Counted from the first letter of the stretch, positions 52,110-61,104 are shown. The stretch is DNA of 64,000 nucleotides from Larkinella sp. C7 (GCF_006149005.1 NZ_VBSL01000001.1:496001-560000), one strand, 5' to 3'. Notes: a model not told the origin generated them from the letters alone. Made by a program: numbers and translations.

Positions 52110-52151
52110 AACAAAAAACCGCCGGAAGCTCGCTTCCGGCGGTTTTTTGTT
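52110..52151. terminator. Strong bidirectional terminator
   Basis: Perfect 19-base arms (AACAAAAAACCGCCGGAAG at 52110-52128 and its complement at 52133-52151) with a 4-base loop and A/T runs on both sides. Lies between the convergent peptidase and outer-membrane barrel genes. Confidence 0.92.
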
Positions 52152-52165
52152 GCGGTGCTGCCTGA

Positions 52166-52684
52166 TTAAAATTTGAAGGCAACCCCTAATTTCAGTGGTG
52201 CAACACCATAACCCACTTCAGCAAAAGCGCCGATATTGGGTTTGAAGTAGTAACGACCGCCCAGATGCAGGTTAAAGAAGGCACCACTACCGTACGAATC
52301 GCTGTAAATGGAACCACCCGGTCCATCGTATTTGTAACTCGAAATCCGGTAGCCAATACCCACACCAGCGTATAAGTCAAGCTTGTCGTTACCCAGATTT
52401 AACAGTTCATTGACGTGGTATGACCCACGAACACCGATCGGGACGAATGTATAACGCCAGTATGATGAGTAACTCCAGGTATAAAAGTCAACCTGAGCCC
52501 CTACGCTGATTTCATCGGTTACACCCACTTCGAAGGACGCGCCTAGGGGAATTCCACCACCATAGTATGCACCCAAACCAATACCGGCATTCAATAATTT
52601 ATCGCCTTTCTGATATTGTGCGAATGATTGCGTACCTACCAGCAGTAGGGACATTACGAGGAGTGAGGAGAGTAATTTTTTCAT
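52166..52684 (-). CDS. Small outer-membrane beta-barrel protein
   Basis: Protein of 172 residues with signal peptide (MKKLLSSLLVMSLLLVGTQSFA) and alternating aromatic/glycine beta-strands (LNAGIGLGAYYGGGIPLGASFEVGV; YWRYTFVPIGVRGSYHV; LDLYAGVGIGYRI; FFNLHLGGRYYF), ending GVAFKF with the terminal Phe of outer-membrane barrels. Probably an eight-stranded OmpW/OmpA-like barrel; function unknown. It has a good candidate promoter directly upstream. Confidence 0.88.
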   Translation of the reverse strand: MKKLLSSLLVMSLLLVGTQSFAQYQKGDKLLNAGIGLGAYYGGGIPLGASFEVGVTDEISVGAQVDFYTWSYSSYWRYTFVPIGVRGSYHVNELLNLGNDKLDLYAGVGIGYRISSYKYDGPGGSIYSDSYGSGAFFNLHLGGRYYFKPNIGAFAEVGYGVAPLKLGVAFKF

Positions 52685-52716
52685 TAGTATGAATGAGTTA
52701 GATGTGAAACTTAGGC

Positions 52717-52748
52717 CAAAATAAGGGAGTTTCTCAGGTTCTTACAAG
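52717..52748 (-). promoter_or_regulatory. Candidate promoter for the outer-membrane barrel gene
   Basis: On the minus strand a -33-like cTTG (plus 52745-52748), 20 bases, and TTATTTTG (plus 52717-52724; 7 of 8 match to TAnnTTTG). It ends 32 bases before the ATG at 52684. The rest of the 331-base divergent spacer to the ECF gene shows no gene; ACGTAGTTACAA-like short inverted words near 52870-52900 may belong to the sigma gene promoter. Confidence 0.4.
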
Positions 52749-53015
52749 TGGTAAAGGCTTAGTTGGCCGCAATTCGGTGAAAAACGGGTAGAATTCCCTT
52801 AAATTCTCGTAGTAGTTACCCTTATTTCTTTTTTAGTAGCAAGTAGTTCTACGTATGCTCCCGTTGTAATTCATGTAGTTACAATAATTACGGCGGGCTT
52901 CCGAACGCTGCCGGGCTGGCTGTTTCGAACGACAAAGGGTGGGGTATCGAAAAAAAGTCGAATTTTCGCACAACCGCTGTAATGAATGCCCTCTTCCGTC
53001 GTCTTTGTCTCTGAA

Positions 53016-53534
53016 ATGGATTTACAAGCCTTCAAACAAATCGTACTCCCCGTTCAGGGCCGGCTGTTTCGGTTGGCCAAGCTGTTTCTGCGCAACCGCG
53101 AAGAAGCCGAGGATACGTTGCAGGAGGTGTTGCTGCGGCTTTGGACCAAACGGCAGCAGTTGGATTCGTACCACAGCGTCGAAGCGCTGGCGGTGCAGAT
53201 GACCCGAAATCTGTGTCTGGACAAACTAAAATCCCAGGCCAACCGGACGACGGACGGCAATACCGACCTGACTACCGTTCAGGCAGACGACGTTTCGCCG
53301 TATCGCCAGGCTGAATTAGCAGACAGCAGTGCGCTGCTGCGTCGCATCATCGGCGATTTACCGGACCCGCAGAAGCTGATACTGCATCTGCGCGATGTGG
53401 AGGAGTATTCGTTTGAAGAAATTGAACAGGTAACGGGCCTGACCGTCAACAACATCCGCGTGATTTTGTCGAGAGCCCGGCAGCGGGTGCGGGACCGTTA
53501 CGTAAAGACCAACGATTATGAAGCAGGATATTGA
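53016..53534 (+). CDS. ECF RNA polymerase sigma factor 2
   Basis: ECF sigma factor of 172 residues: region 2 in FRLAKLFLRNREEAEDTLQEVLLRLW, region 4 in LPDPQKLILHLRDVEEYSFEEIEQVTGLTVNNIRVILSRARQRVRD. The ATG at 53016 (MDLQAFKQIV) matches the family start; ATGs further upstream (52982, 52986) would add about ten odd residues. The next gene overlaps it by 17 bases, the position where a cognate anti-sigma factor is expected. Confidence 0.92.
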   Translation: MDLQAFKQIVLPVQGRLFRLAKLFLRNREEAEDTLQEVLLRLWTKRQQLDSYHSVEALAVQMTRNLCLDKLKSQANRTTDGNTDLTTVQADDVSPYRQAELADSSALLRRIIGDLPDPQKLILHLRDVEEYSFEEIEQVTGLTVNNIRVILSRARQRVRDRYVKTNDYEAGY

Positions 53535-54288
53535 AAAGCTGCTCGAAAAATACTACGCCGGGGAGAGCACCCTGAAAGAAGAAAAAGCCTTGCGGGATTT
53601 TTTTCGCGGCCCCTCGGTTCCCGCCCATCTGGAAAACCAGGCCGGGCCGTTTCGCTACTTTGCCGAAGCCCGGAACGAGCAACCGTCTCCCGCTTTCAAC
53701 AACCGGTTGGCCAATCGGCTGGGTTCGGCGGGTCGCATCCGAAGTCTGACGACCTGGGGGCTTCGAATGGCCGCCAGTGTGGCCCTGCTGGCGGGCGGTT
53801 TTGTGGGCGGTTATTATTACAGCAACCGGGTCGCTGAGCAAACCAATTCGCTCGAAACTTCGTCGACGGTGGCCATCAAAAAGGTGCTGAACTTCGATCC
53901 GGCAGCCCAGACATCGGCCAGCGAACGCATTCAGGCGGTTAACCAGAGCTACGAGTTGGCGGAAGCCGACCAGGCGATTACCCAGTTGCTGATCAACACG
54001 CTGAATTTTGATGAAAACATCAACGTAAGGCTGGCGGCTTGTGAGGCATTGATGCGGTTGCCCAACGAACCGGGCGTTCGGGAAGCGCTGATTCAATCGC
54101 TGAAGATTCAGACCGATCCCTACGTCCAGATCATGCTCATCGAAACCCTGGTTTCGATTCAGGAAAAACGGGCCGTCGACGCGATGCAGCGACTCGCCCA
54201 AAACCGCCAGCTTCTGGAAGCGGTTCGGCTGAAAGCGGAGGAGGGGCTGAATCGCCTGGCCCAGACCAAAAACCGCTCTGCTTCCTGA
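53518..54288 (+). CDS. Membrane protein with HEAT repeats, candidate anti-sigma factor
   Basis: Protein of 256 residues. The cytoplasmic N-terminus (about 1-75: DIEKLLEKYYAGESTLKEEKALRDFF) is the kind seen in Bacteroidota anti-sigma factors without a zinc finger. One membrane helix is at about 80-98 (MAASVALLAGGFVGGYYY). The periplasmic part has HEAT-like repeats (TLNFDENINVRLAACEALMRL; ALIQSLKIQTDPYVQIMLIETLVSIQEKRAVDAMQRLA). It overlaps the ECF gene by 17 bases, so a role in holding that sigma factor is likely; HEAT repeats would be the sensing part. Confidence 0.8.
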   Translation: MKQDIEKLLEKYYAGESTLKEEKALRDFFRGPSVPAHLENQAGPFRYFAEARNEQPSPAFNNRLANRLGSAGRIRSLTTWGLRMAASVALLAGGFVGGYYYSNRVAEQTNSLETSSTVAIKKVLNFDPAAQTSASERIQAVNQSYELAEADQAITQLLINTLNFDENINVRLAACEALMRLPNEPGVREALIQSLKIQTDPYVQIMLIETLVSIQEKRAVDAMQRLAQNRQLLEAVRLKAEEGLNRLAQTKNRSAS

Positions 54289-54322
54289 TTTTATTCGATT
54301 TCCACTTTTACAGACCAAACCA

Positions 54323-55102
54323 ATGAGAAAAATCAGTTTATTGATTGTCACGGCTTTATGCTGCCTTCTGGATGCCAACGCCCAGGAATACAAGGCTAAA
54401 CTCGCCAATGCCAAAGACCGGAAAATCGTCATCGAAATGGACGCCGGTGAATACAAAATTGAAGGTTACGACGGTGACGAGGTCGTCATCCGGGCCTCTT
54501 CGGGACTGGAAGCACCGCCGGAACGGGCCAAAGGACTGAAACCACTGTATTATTCGGCCGTAGACAATTCCGGTATCGGGTTGGCCGTAACCCCGGAAAA
54601 CGGCGGGTTGAAAATCGAAAAAGCTACCCGTAAGGACATCGACTACACGATTCGGGTGCCTAAAAAAGTCGCCATTCTATTCCGTCAAATCAACTGGCGG
54701 AATGGTTCGGTCACCATCAGCAACATGGACGGCGACCTGGAAGTGCGGACCACCAACTCGCCTATTACGCTCAAAAGTGTGACCGGCCCCGTGGTCGCCA
54801 ACACCACCAACGGCGAAGTCAACGTCTTTTTTACGAACCTGAGCCAGGAAAAACCGACATCGATTACCACCATTTCGGGGGCGGTAGACGTGACGCTGCC
54901 CGCCAATGCGAAAGCCAACATGAAGCTGCGGTCCATCAACGGCGAGATGTATACCGACTTTGACCTGGGTCTGAAAAGTTCGAAGGAAGGTTTGTCGCGC
55001 GTGGGCGGTGGCAACCACATCGAAGGTACAGCCAACGGCGGAGGGGTTGAAATTCAGCTCAATACCATCAGCAGCAACATCTACATCCGCAAACAGAAGT
55101 AA
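54323..55102 (+). CDS. Secreted DUF4097-type beta-repeat protein 1
   Basis: Protein of 259 residues with signal peptide (ISLLIVTALCCLLDANAQ) and repeated short beta-strand units of the DUF4097 (putative adhesin) kind: GSVTISNMDGDLEVRTTNSPITLKSVTGPVVANTTNGEVNV, then KLRSINGEMYTDFDLGL. This gives a right-handed beta-solenoid-like fold. Third gene of the ECF operon, 34 bases after the anti-sigma candidate. Likely periplasmic or surface exposed; it may report envelope state to the sigma system. No catalytic motif. Confidence 0.85.
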   Translation: MRKISLLIVTALCCLLDANAQEYKAKLANAKDRKIVIEMDAGEYKIEGYDGDEVVIRASSGLEAPPERAKGLKPLYYSAVDNSGIGLAVTPENGGLKIEKATRKDIDYTIRVPKKVAILFRQINWRNGSVTISNMDGDLEVRTTNSPITLKSVTGPVVANTTNGEVNVFFTNLSQEKPTSITTISGAVDVTLPANAKANMKLRSINGEMYTDFDLGLKSSKEGLSRVGGGNHIEGTANGGGVEIQLNTISSNIYIRKQK

Positions 55103-55125
55103 GCCACCAAAAACGCCCTATTCCC

Positions 55126-55824
55126 GTGAAAAAGCTCCTGTTCTTGCTCCTGACCGGCCTGACTGTTGGTTCGGCCTTCGCCCAGAAAATTATTGACAAA
55201 ACGTTCCCGTTCACGCCCAATCAGCTCGTCAACCTCCATCTGAAGTTTGCCGACAGCATCCAGGTCCGGTATTGGGACAAACCGGAGGTGTATGTGCGCA
55301 TTGCGGTAACCATCAACAGCGGTCAGCTCAACAATGCCCTGCTGGTTGAATCAGCATCTACGGCGACTGAAATCAGCGTCAAAACCGATTACGACCGGGA
55401 ACTCCTGCGACTGGGCAAAGCCGAGGACTGTCCGGGCAAAAAAGCGTCGACCTGGCGCACCGAAATGAATGGCCAGGATTACTACGTCTGCAGCACGATC
55501 CATTACCAGGTCTTTCTGCCCCGCAAAGCCAAACTGCGCGTCGAAACCATCAATGGCAACATCGACATCGAAGGCGCCAGCGAAGAGGTGTTTGCCAAAA
55601 CCATCAGCGGTTTTGTCGACCTGAACTGGTCCGGAACCAAGGGCGCTAATCTGTCCATGAAAACCATCACCGGCGAGGTATATTCCGATTTAAACATCGA
55701 CTTCAAAACCAAAAAGCAGAAGAATCCGATGGTTGGTTATCTGCTGGAAGGAACCGTCAACGGCGGTGGGCCGACAGTACGGCTGGAGTCGATCAGCAAC
55801 AATGTCTATGTTCGGAAGAAGTAA
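55126..55824 (+). CDS. Secreted DUF4097-type beta-repeat protein 2
   Basis: Protein of 232 residues, related in layout to its upstream neighbour: signal peptide KKLLFLLLTGLTVGSAFAQ, then strands ending AKLRVETINGNIDIEGASEEVFAKTISGFVDLNWS, MKTITGEVYSDLNIDF, and both end in a NGGGxxxxLxSISNNxYxRKK-like tail. It starts with GTG at 55126, 23 bases after the previous stop. Probably an old tandem duplicate. The cysteine pair (EDCPGKK, YVCST) is present only in this copy. Last gene of the ECF operon. Confidence 0.84.
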   Translation: MKKLLFLLLTGLTVGSAFAQKIIDKTFPFTPNQLVNLHLKFADSIQVRYWDKPEVYVRIAVTINSGQLNNALLVESASTATEISVKTDYDRELLRLGKAEDCPGKKASTWRTEMNGQDYYVCSTIHYQVFLPRKAKLRVETINGNIDIEGASEEVFAKTISGFVDLNWSGTKGANLSMKTITGEVYSDLNIDFKTKKQKNPMVGYLLEGTVNGGGPTVRLESISNNVYVRKK

Positions 55825-55903
55825 TACGATAGACCTCATCCATGACGCGGATCCGGTTTACTGAATTATGGGAATATTGAGAATCACGAAAGTTTGACCA
55901 AAA

Positions 55904-55945
55904 CAAAAACGGCTTAACCGCACTGATGCGGTTAAGCCGTTTTTG
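55904..55945. terminator. Bidirectional terminator
   Basis: Perfect 19-base arms (CAAAAACGGCTTAACCGCA at 55904-55922, complement at 55927-55945) with loop CTGA, between the convergent DUF4097 operon and the small secreted protein gene. Confidence 0.92.
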
Positions 55946-55966
55946 GCAATCAGGTTTAGGATTAGA

Positions 55967-56356
55967 TTACTCGTTCTCCTGTGGCAGCGTTCCTTTCGAC
56001 GTATTACCGGCCACTTCTGCCGCCGGTGCTTCCTGACCCGCTACGTTGAAATGCTGAATTTTGTAGTTCCGGTTGGCCAGATTTTCCTCAGCCGTGTGCG
56101 GCACCAGGATACCGTTGACCGGTTCTGTATTGAGCCTTGGTTGCTTGTAGTTGGCTACCGCCCGGTTGTTCACCGCCGGGGTGCTAATGCCTTCTCCTTT
56201 CTGGTTCGCCCACTTTTGGGCAACAGCGGCTTTGTTGGGGTGTTTGTAATTATGGGTCGAATAGGTGACATCCTTCCGACGTTTGGTATCGTCCTGGGCT
56301 GCGGCATTCAAAATCGTTAATCCACTAAGAGCTAGAGCAAAAATGTATGTTTTCAT
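55967..56356 (-). CDS. Small secreted protein of unknown function
   Basis: Protein of 129 residues: signal peptide MKTYIFALALSGLTILNAAAQ, then a hydrophilic, Asn/Ala/Lys-rich chain (NYKHPNKAAVAQKWANQKGEGIS, RNYKIQHFNVAGQ) without cysteines or recognised domain; probably disordered or extended. It has its own terminator and is followed upstream by a spacer of about 140 bases to the two-component system stop. I do not recognise the family. Confidence 0.7.
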   Translation of the reverse strand: MKTYIFALALSGLTILNAAAQDDTKRRKDVTYSTHNYKHPNKAAVAQKWANQKGEGISTPAVNNRAVANYKQPRLNTEPVNGILVPHTAEENLANRNYKIQHFNVAGQEAPAAEVAGNTSKGTLPQENE

Positions 56357-56496
56357 GGCTTTTTCTATCTTTATAATAAATCAACCACTCGGTTTCAGGT
56401 TCGTCTAGTACCCTACTGCCTGGTTGACCTTACAAAGGTCGTAAGCCGGTGTTAAGCTCGTGTTAGAACGACATTAGAACGGGGTTAGAAATGCTG

Positions 56497-57858
56497 CTAG
56501 CGGGGAAAAATGACAATAAAAGTGGTTCCGACGTCCTCCTTCGACTCAACCCGGATGTCGCCTTTGTGCAAGCGGACAATGCGCTCCGTCAGCGAAAGTC
56601 CAATGCCGAACCCCGGCAGTCCGCTGGCATTACGCCCCCGCTGAAACGGGATGAACACCTCCGCTAGCTGGTCGGGCGGAATCACCGAACCGGCGTTATG
56701 CACCCGCAATTCGATCGACTTCGGCTGGAGGGATGCGTGAAGAGTTACCGTTTGGTCGGTCGAAAATTTGCCGCCGTTCTCGAGCAGGTTAAAAAAAGCC
56801 GTCCGCAGCAGCGGTTCGCTGCCCGTCAGTTGCCAGTCGGCGGGGGACGCATTCGGCGAATCGATGCGAAGGTGAACGGTATAGGTCGGTTGAAGCCGCT
56901 GAACGTCGAGTTGAACCTGTTCCAGCAAACGATCCAGTTGCACGGGGCCCATCGGCACGGCGGACGAATCCATGCTGGCATTGGCCAACGCCAGCAATCC
57001 ATTGGCCATGCGGTTAAGCCCCCGGACGTCGTCCAGCACCGAGCGCAGCGTCGCCCGCAGTTCGTCGGGCTCATCATCGGCCAGCAGCGACACTTCCAAC
57101 TGCCCCGTAATGGCGGTCAGCGGGGTTCGCAACTCGTGCGACGCGTGCGACACAAACGACCGTTGCAGCCGAAACGCGTCCTCCAGCCGGTTGAGCATCC
57201 GGTTGAACCGCTGCGCCAGTTGAGTCAGTTCGTCGGCGCTTTCGCCTTCGGGTAAACGGAGCGACAGATTCGAGGCAGTAATTTCGTCGATCCGCTGGTT
57301 GATGCGGCTGATGGGTTCCAGAATACGGCCCATGAAGTAGCGGGCCGCAATCAGCATGACGCCGATCATCACGAACCAGCCACCGCCCAGCAACCGCGCC
57401 AAATCCTGCATGGACCGCACGCCATAGATGTCAACCGCCGAGGCAAAAATGACGAACGGGGCGGCCTTTTCGGTAAACAAAATCCCCACGATTTCGCGAT
57501 TTCCCTCCCGCCACTGCGTTGTCTGTAGCTCCCGCACCCGGTTTAAAATCGTGGGTGTCACCGTGAGAAAGTCCGTTCCGCTTTCGTAAATCAGGCGGTT
57601 TTGCGCATTGTAGATAATGATTTCCTCATCGGGCAAAACCGTCAGTTGATTCTTGTCGATCAGGTTGTAGAGCGTCGGCCCCAGGCTCTCCTGCCCCACC
57701 AGCAGATGCCCCGCCGTCAGGGCTTCCGACCGCAACCGGTTCAGGAATTCTTTTTTCCGGTACTGTTCCGCCACCAGATACAGGATCAGGCAGAAAAAGG
57801 CCAGCAAAATGGAAACGATGGCGGTCGATAAAAGGGTCAGTCGGTTTTGAAGGCTCAT
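56497..57858 (-). CDS. OmpR-system sensor histidine kinase
   Basis: Kinase of 453 residues: first membrane helix LTLLSTAIVSILLAFFCLILYLV, periplasmic loop of about 130 residues, second helix WFVMIGVMLIAARYFMG, HAMP (EPISRINQRIDEITASNLSLRLP), HisKA (SFVSHASHELRTPLTAITGQLEV) and HATPase (NLLENGGKF; GFGIGLSLTERIVRLH). The N-box has an unusual ENGGK instead of NNAxK. The ATG at 57858 gives a 4-base ATGA overlap with the response regulator stop and a proper first helix; longer upstream frames are just antisense of the regulator reading. Signal unknown. Confidence 0.94.
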   Translation of the reverse strand: MSLQNRLTLLSTAIVSILLAFFCLILYLVAEQYRKKEFLNRLRSEALTAGHLLVGQESLGPTLYNLIDKNQLTVLPDEEIIIYNAQNRLIYESGTDFLTVTPTILNRVRELQTTQWREGNREIVGILFTEKAAPFVIFASAVDIYGVRSMQDLARLLGGGWFVMIGVMLIAARYFMGRILEPISRINQRIDEITASNLSLRLPEGESADELTQLAQRFNRMLNRLEDAFRLQRSFVSHASHELRTPLTAITGQLEVSLLADDEPDELRATLRSVLDDVRGLNRMANGLLALANASMDSSAVPMGPVQLDRLLEQVQLDVQRLQPTYTVHLRIDSPNASPADWQLTGSEPLLRTAFFNLLENGGKFSTDQTVTLHASLQPKSIELRVHNAGSVIPPDQLAEVFIPFQRGRNASGLPGFGIGLSLTERIVRLHKGDIRVESKEDVGTTFIVIFPR

Positions 57859-58550
57859 TTTTCTTTCAGCACGTAGCCCATTCCGATCAGCGTGTGGATG
57901 AGCTTGGTGGGATAATCCTTGTCGATCTTGGCGCGCAGGTAACTCACATACACATCGATGACGTTCGTGCCAGTATCGAACCCGATGTCCCACACCTGCT
58001 CGGCAATGTCTACCCGCGAAACCACCCGGCCCGCATTGCGCATCAGATACTCCAGCAGGGCAAATTCACGGGCCGTCAGCTCAATGGTCTGCCCCTGCCG
58101 ACGGGCCACGCGCTCGTGCAGGTCGAGTTCCAGATCGGCCACGCGCAAAACCCGATCCACTTCTTCCGTCGTACCGGCCCGGCGCAGGAGGGCTTTCACG
58201 CGGGCCACCAGTTCCAGAAAGTCGAAGGGTTTGGCCAGGTAGTCGTCGGCTCCGGCTTCAAACCCCAGCAATTTATCGGCAGTTGTATCCAGCGCCGTCA
58301 GCATCAGAATCGGCACCCGGCGGTTTTGCTGCCGGATGTACTCCGCCACTTCAAGACCGCTGATATCGGGCAGATTGACGTCCAGAATGATGAGATCGAA
58401 GGTTGTGGTATTGAAAAGTGCTTTCCCTGCCTCGCCCGTCAAGGCCACCTCCACCGTATATGATTGCGTCTGAAGCCCTTTTTTAATAAACGTAGCCACC
58501 TTGGGTTCGTCTTCAACCAATAGCAGATGTGCGTTGGAACCAGTCGTCAT
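57855..58550 (-). CDS. OmpR-family response regulator
   Basis: Response regulator of 231 residues: receiver with LLVEDEPKVATFIKKGL, phospho-acceptor Asp57 in IILDVNLPD, and AKPFDFLEL. The C-terminal winged helix shows LTAREFALLEYLMRNAGRVVSRVDIAEQVWDIGFDTGTNVIDVYVSYLRAKID. First gene of the two-gene operon with the kinase. Complete and normal in length. Confidence 0.96.
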   Translation of the reverse strand: MTTGSNAHLLLVEDEPKVATFIKKGLQTQSYTVEVALTGEAGKALFNTTTFDLIILDVNLPDISGLEVAEYIRQQNRRVPILMLTALDTTADKLLGFEAGADDYLAKPFDFLELVARVKALLRRAGTTEEVDRVLRVADLELDLHERVARRQGQTIELTAREFALLEYLMRNAGRVVSRVDIAEQVWDIGFDTGTNVIDVYVSYLRAKIDKDYPTKLIHTLIGMGYVLKEK

Positions 58551-58787
58551 AAGTCAGTGCGCGCGTTCCCGAAAGGGATAAAGTAAAACCGGATGTAAAG
58601 TACGAATCGAATGATTAGCAATCTACACCCGGTTTGATCGGATACGAAGTATTCATGAGAGATTCTACATTATATAACCCTATCTTTGAGCATCTGAGAA
58701 CCGGGCAGGCCGTTTGTTACTGGTGTTCTGCTGCGTTTTTCATCAGTTCAATCAGCGGTTTGCGGATCAACTCATTTTTGTAGCACG

Positions 58788-59213
58788 ATGAATAAGACAG
58801 GGGCAATCGTAGTCATAGAAGACGATGAAGATGATCAGGAGATGCTGACTCAAGTATTTAAGCAACTTGACTACAAGAATGAGATTATCTTTTTCGAAGA
58901 TGCGGAGGAAGCGCTTCGCTATTTAATCTCCACCTCCATCGAGCCCTTTATCGTTATCTCGGATATCAATATGCCGAAACTGAATGGGCTGGAATTGAGA
59001 GAGCAGATTCACGAGAATGAAGACCTGAGATTGAAGTGCATTCCGTACCTGTTTTTCACGACAAGTGCCGAGCAGAAACACGTTATTGACGCGTATTCCA
59101 AGTCGGTTCAGGGATTTTTTATCAAACCTTCCAAGTTTGATAAACTGAAGGAAACCATTCGAAAGATCGTAGAATACTGGCAGGAGTGTGTCTCTCCAAA
59201 TTATGTCAAGTAA
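58788..59213 (+). CDS. Stand-alone response-regulator receiver (REC) protein
   Basis: Single-domain receiver of 141 residues: IVVIEDDEDDQEML, phospho-acceptor Asp59 in VISDINMPKLNGLEL, Thr/Ser in YLFFTTSAE and FIKPSKFD. No output domain; such CheY/Rcp1-like proteins relay phosphate in branched systems. No kinase is directly adjacent. It is transcribed away from the OmpR pair, with 237 bases between them in which no other gene was seen, and it is followed directly by a perfect terminator. Confidence 0.92.
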   Translation: MNKTGAIVVIEDDEDDQEMLTQVFKQLDYKNEIIFFEDAEEALRYLISTSIEPFIVISDINMPKLNGLELREQIHENEDLRLKCIPYLFFTTSAEQKHVIDAYSKSVQGFFIKPSKFDKLKETIRKIVEYWQECVSPNYVK

Positions 59214-59243
59214 TCAAAAAAGCCCCGATCGGGGCTTTTTTGA
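59214..59243. terminator. Bidirectional terminator
   Basis: Perfect 30-base palindrome TCAAAAAAGCCCCGA and its complement (59214-59228, 59229-59243), starting at the base after the receiver stop and ending 9 bases before the msrA stop. Confidence 0.92.
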
Positions 59244-59252
59244 TGGCAGGTA

Positions 59253-59969
59253 TCACTCGTGATTGGACGTCACTTTGTCGTTGCTCTTCAGCTTATCTTT
59301 AAACACCTTGCGGAACTTGTCGAGCTTCGGTGCAATCACAAACGAGCAGTAGCCCTGCTCCGGATTGTTGGCGAAATAGCTCTGGTGATACGCTTCAGCT
59401 TCATAAAAGGTTGTGGCTTTGCTGATTTCCGTCACAATCGGCTTGTCATACGCACCCGACGCATTCAGTTCTTTCTTCACGGTTTCGGCCAGTTGCTTCT
59501 GCTCGTCGTTGTGGTAAAAAATGACCGAGCGGTATTGCGTTCCGACATCGGCTCCCTGCCGGTTAAGCGAAGTTGGGTCGTGGCTCCGGAAAAAGGCCTG
59601 CAACAGTTCGGCGTAGGTTACTTTTTTCGGGTCATACGTCACCTCGACACACTCGGCATGGCCGGTGTTGCCGGTGCAGACTTCCTTGTACGTAGGGTTC
59701 GCTTTGGAACCGCCTTCGTAGCCGGAAACGGCATCCGAAACACCATCCAGCGATTCAAACATGGCTTCCGTACACCAGAAGCAGCCCGTGCCGAAGGTGG
59801 CTTTTTCCATACCGGCGGCAGTTGATACAGGGTTGTTGGTATTCATAATTTTAGATTTTTTCTCGGATGATTGTTGTTTCGTTGACTGACCACAGGCCGA
59901 CAGCGATGCCAAAGGCAACAGGGCCAGCAGCCAGGTACTAACGCGTTTTAGATGCATGGGTTTAAACAT
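59253..59969 (-). CDS. msrA: Peptide methionine-S-sulfoxide reductase MsrA, lipoprotein
   Basis: Exported repair enzyme of 238 residues reducing methionine-S-sulfoxide in proteins. A signal peptide with lipobox ASLSACGQ (Cys26) makes it an envelope lipoprotein. The MsrA core has the catalytic GTGCFWCTEAMFESLDGV (Cys63), YEGGSKANPTYKEVC, GHAECVEVTYDP and FFRSHDPTSLNRQGADVGTQYRS. No MsrB domain is fused. Together with the ferritin-like and DoxX proteins it points to active oxidative defence in the envelope. Confidence 0.96.
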   Translation of the reverse strand: MFKPMHLKRVSTWLLALLPLASLSACGQSTKQQSSEKKSKIMNTNNPVSTAAGMEKATFGTGCFWCTEAMFESLDGVSDAVSGYEGGSKANPTYKEVCTGNTGHAECVEVTYDPKKVTYAELLQAFFRSHDPTSLNRQGADVGTQYRSVIFYHNDEQKQLAETVKKELNASGAYDKPIVTEISKATTFYEAEAYHQSYFANNPEQGYCSFVIAPKLDKFRKVFKDKLKSNDKVTSNHE

Positions 59970-60135
59970 TGTACGAAGTTGAGGGTTTTATTCCGACCTT
60001 ACACCGGTATAACAAAATCGAGTTCCAGCCTGTATCTACGCGGGAATCAATCCAACGGTTTTTAAAGAACAGAATCTATTTTAAGACGGTTCGCCGGAAA
60101 AGAAATTGCCTGGCTTAACTCGTATACCGTAAACC

Positions 60136-61047
60136 ATGACGATAAAACCCATGACGGAATCATTTGCCCTGAAAACAGAGCCGTTTCGTTTCGACGGCCA
60201 CGGATCTGAAAAATTCGCCATTGCCGATTTCCCCACCAAACTAGACGATTTGTACGAAGATTCGACCCACTACGAGGTCTTGCTGCGCAACCTGACCACC
60301 GAGTTGAACGAATTGCAGGAGAAAATGTACGCCCACAACCGCTACGGTTTGCTGACGGTTTTTCAGGCGATGGATGCCGCCGGCAAAGACAGCACCATTC
60401 AGCACGTTTTTTCCGGCGTAAATCCGCTGGGGATGCGCGTTCACTCGTTCAAACGACCGACGGATCAGGAACTGGATCACGATTTTCTCTGGCGTAATCT
60501 TATCAACCTGCCCGAACGCGGCACCATTGGCATTTTCAACCGCTCCTATTACGAAGAAGTGCTGGTGGTGAAAGTCCACCCCGAAATTCTGACCCAAACC
60601 CAGCGGTTGCCCGAGGAACGCACCGTCGATCTGGACAAACTTTGGAAACAGCGTTACAAAGACATCAGCAACTTCGAAACGTACCTGAACCGCAACGGTT
60701 TTCCGGTGCTGAAATTTTTCCTGAACGTGTCGAAAAAAGAACAGGGCGAGCGGCTCATCAGCCGCATCGAAGATCCGTCGAAGAACTGGAAGTTCGACGA
60801 TCAGGACGTGGTGGAGCGCGGTTTCTGGAACCAGTACATGCAGGCTTACGAGGATGCGATCAACGCAACGGCCAGCAAAAAAGCGCCCTGGTACATCATT
60901 CCGGCCGATGACAAGAAAAACATGCGGCTGATCGTGGCTAAAATTCTGGTCGAAGAAGTGAAAAATCTCAAAACCGATTACCCGAAAGTGAACAAGCGTC
61001 AAAAGAAAAGTTTGCAGGATCTGGTCGCCGTTATCAAGGGCGAGTAA
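60136..61047 (+). CDS. ppk2: Polyphosphate kinase 2 family protein
   Basis: PPK2-family enzyme of 303 residues moving phosphate between polyphosphate and nucleotides. Walker A-like QAMDAAGKDSTIQHV (about 78-92), SFKRPTDQELDHDFLWR, GTIGIFNRSYYEEVLVVKVHPE (lid/Walker B region with DR replaced by NRSYYE as in the family), and FFLNVSKKEQGERLISRIEDPSKNWKF. Single-domain form, probably class I or III (ADP or AMP as acceptor). Starts at 60136; a second ATG at 60151 is also possible. Followed by a terminator. Confidence 0.94.
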   Translation: MTIKPMTESFALKTEPFRFDGHGSEKFAIADFPTKLDDLYEDSTHYEVLLRNLTTELNELQEKMYAHNRYGLLTVFQAMDAAGKDSTIQHVFSGVNPLGMRVHSFKRPTDQELDHDFLWRNLINLPERGTIGIFNRSYYEEVLVVKVHPEILTQTQRLPEERTVDLDKLWKQRYKDISNFETYLNRNGFPVLKFFLNVSKKEQGERLISRIEDPSKNWKFDDQDVVERGFWNQYMQAYEDAINATASKKAPWYIIPADDKKNMRLIVAKILVEEVKNLKTDYPKVNKRQKKSLQDLVAVIKGE

Positions 61048-61075
61048 TCCGGCCTTCTTTTTTACCAAACCGTCT

Positions 61076-61104
61076 GAACCGGAGTGTCTTCCGGTTCTTT
61101 TTTT
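61076..61104 (+). terminator. Intrinsic terminator after ppk2
   Basis: GAACCGGA (61076-61083), 6-base loop, TCCGGTTC (61090-61097) and seven T residues (61098-61104). Textbook layout on the plus strand. Confidence 0.88.
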
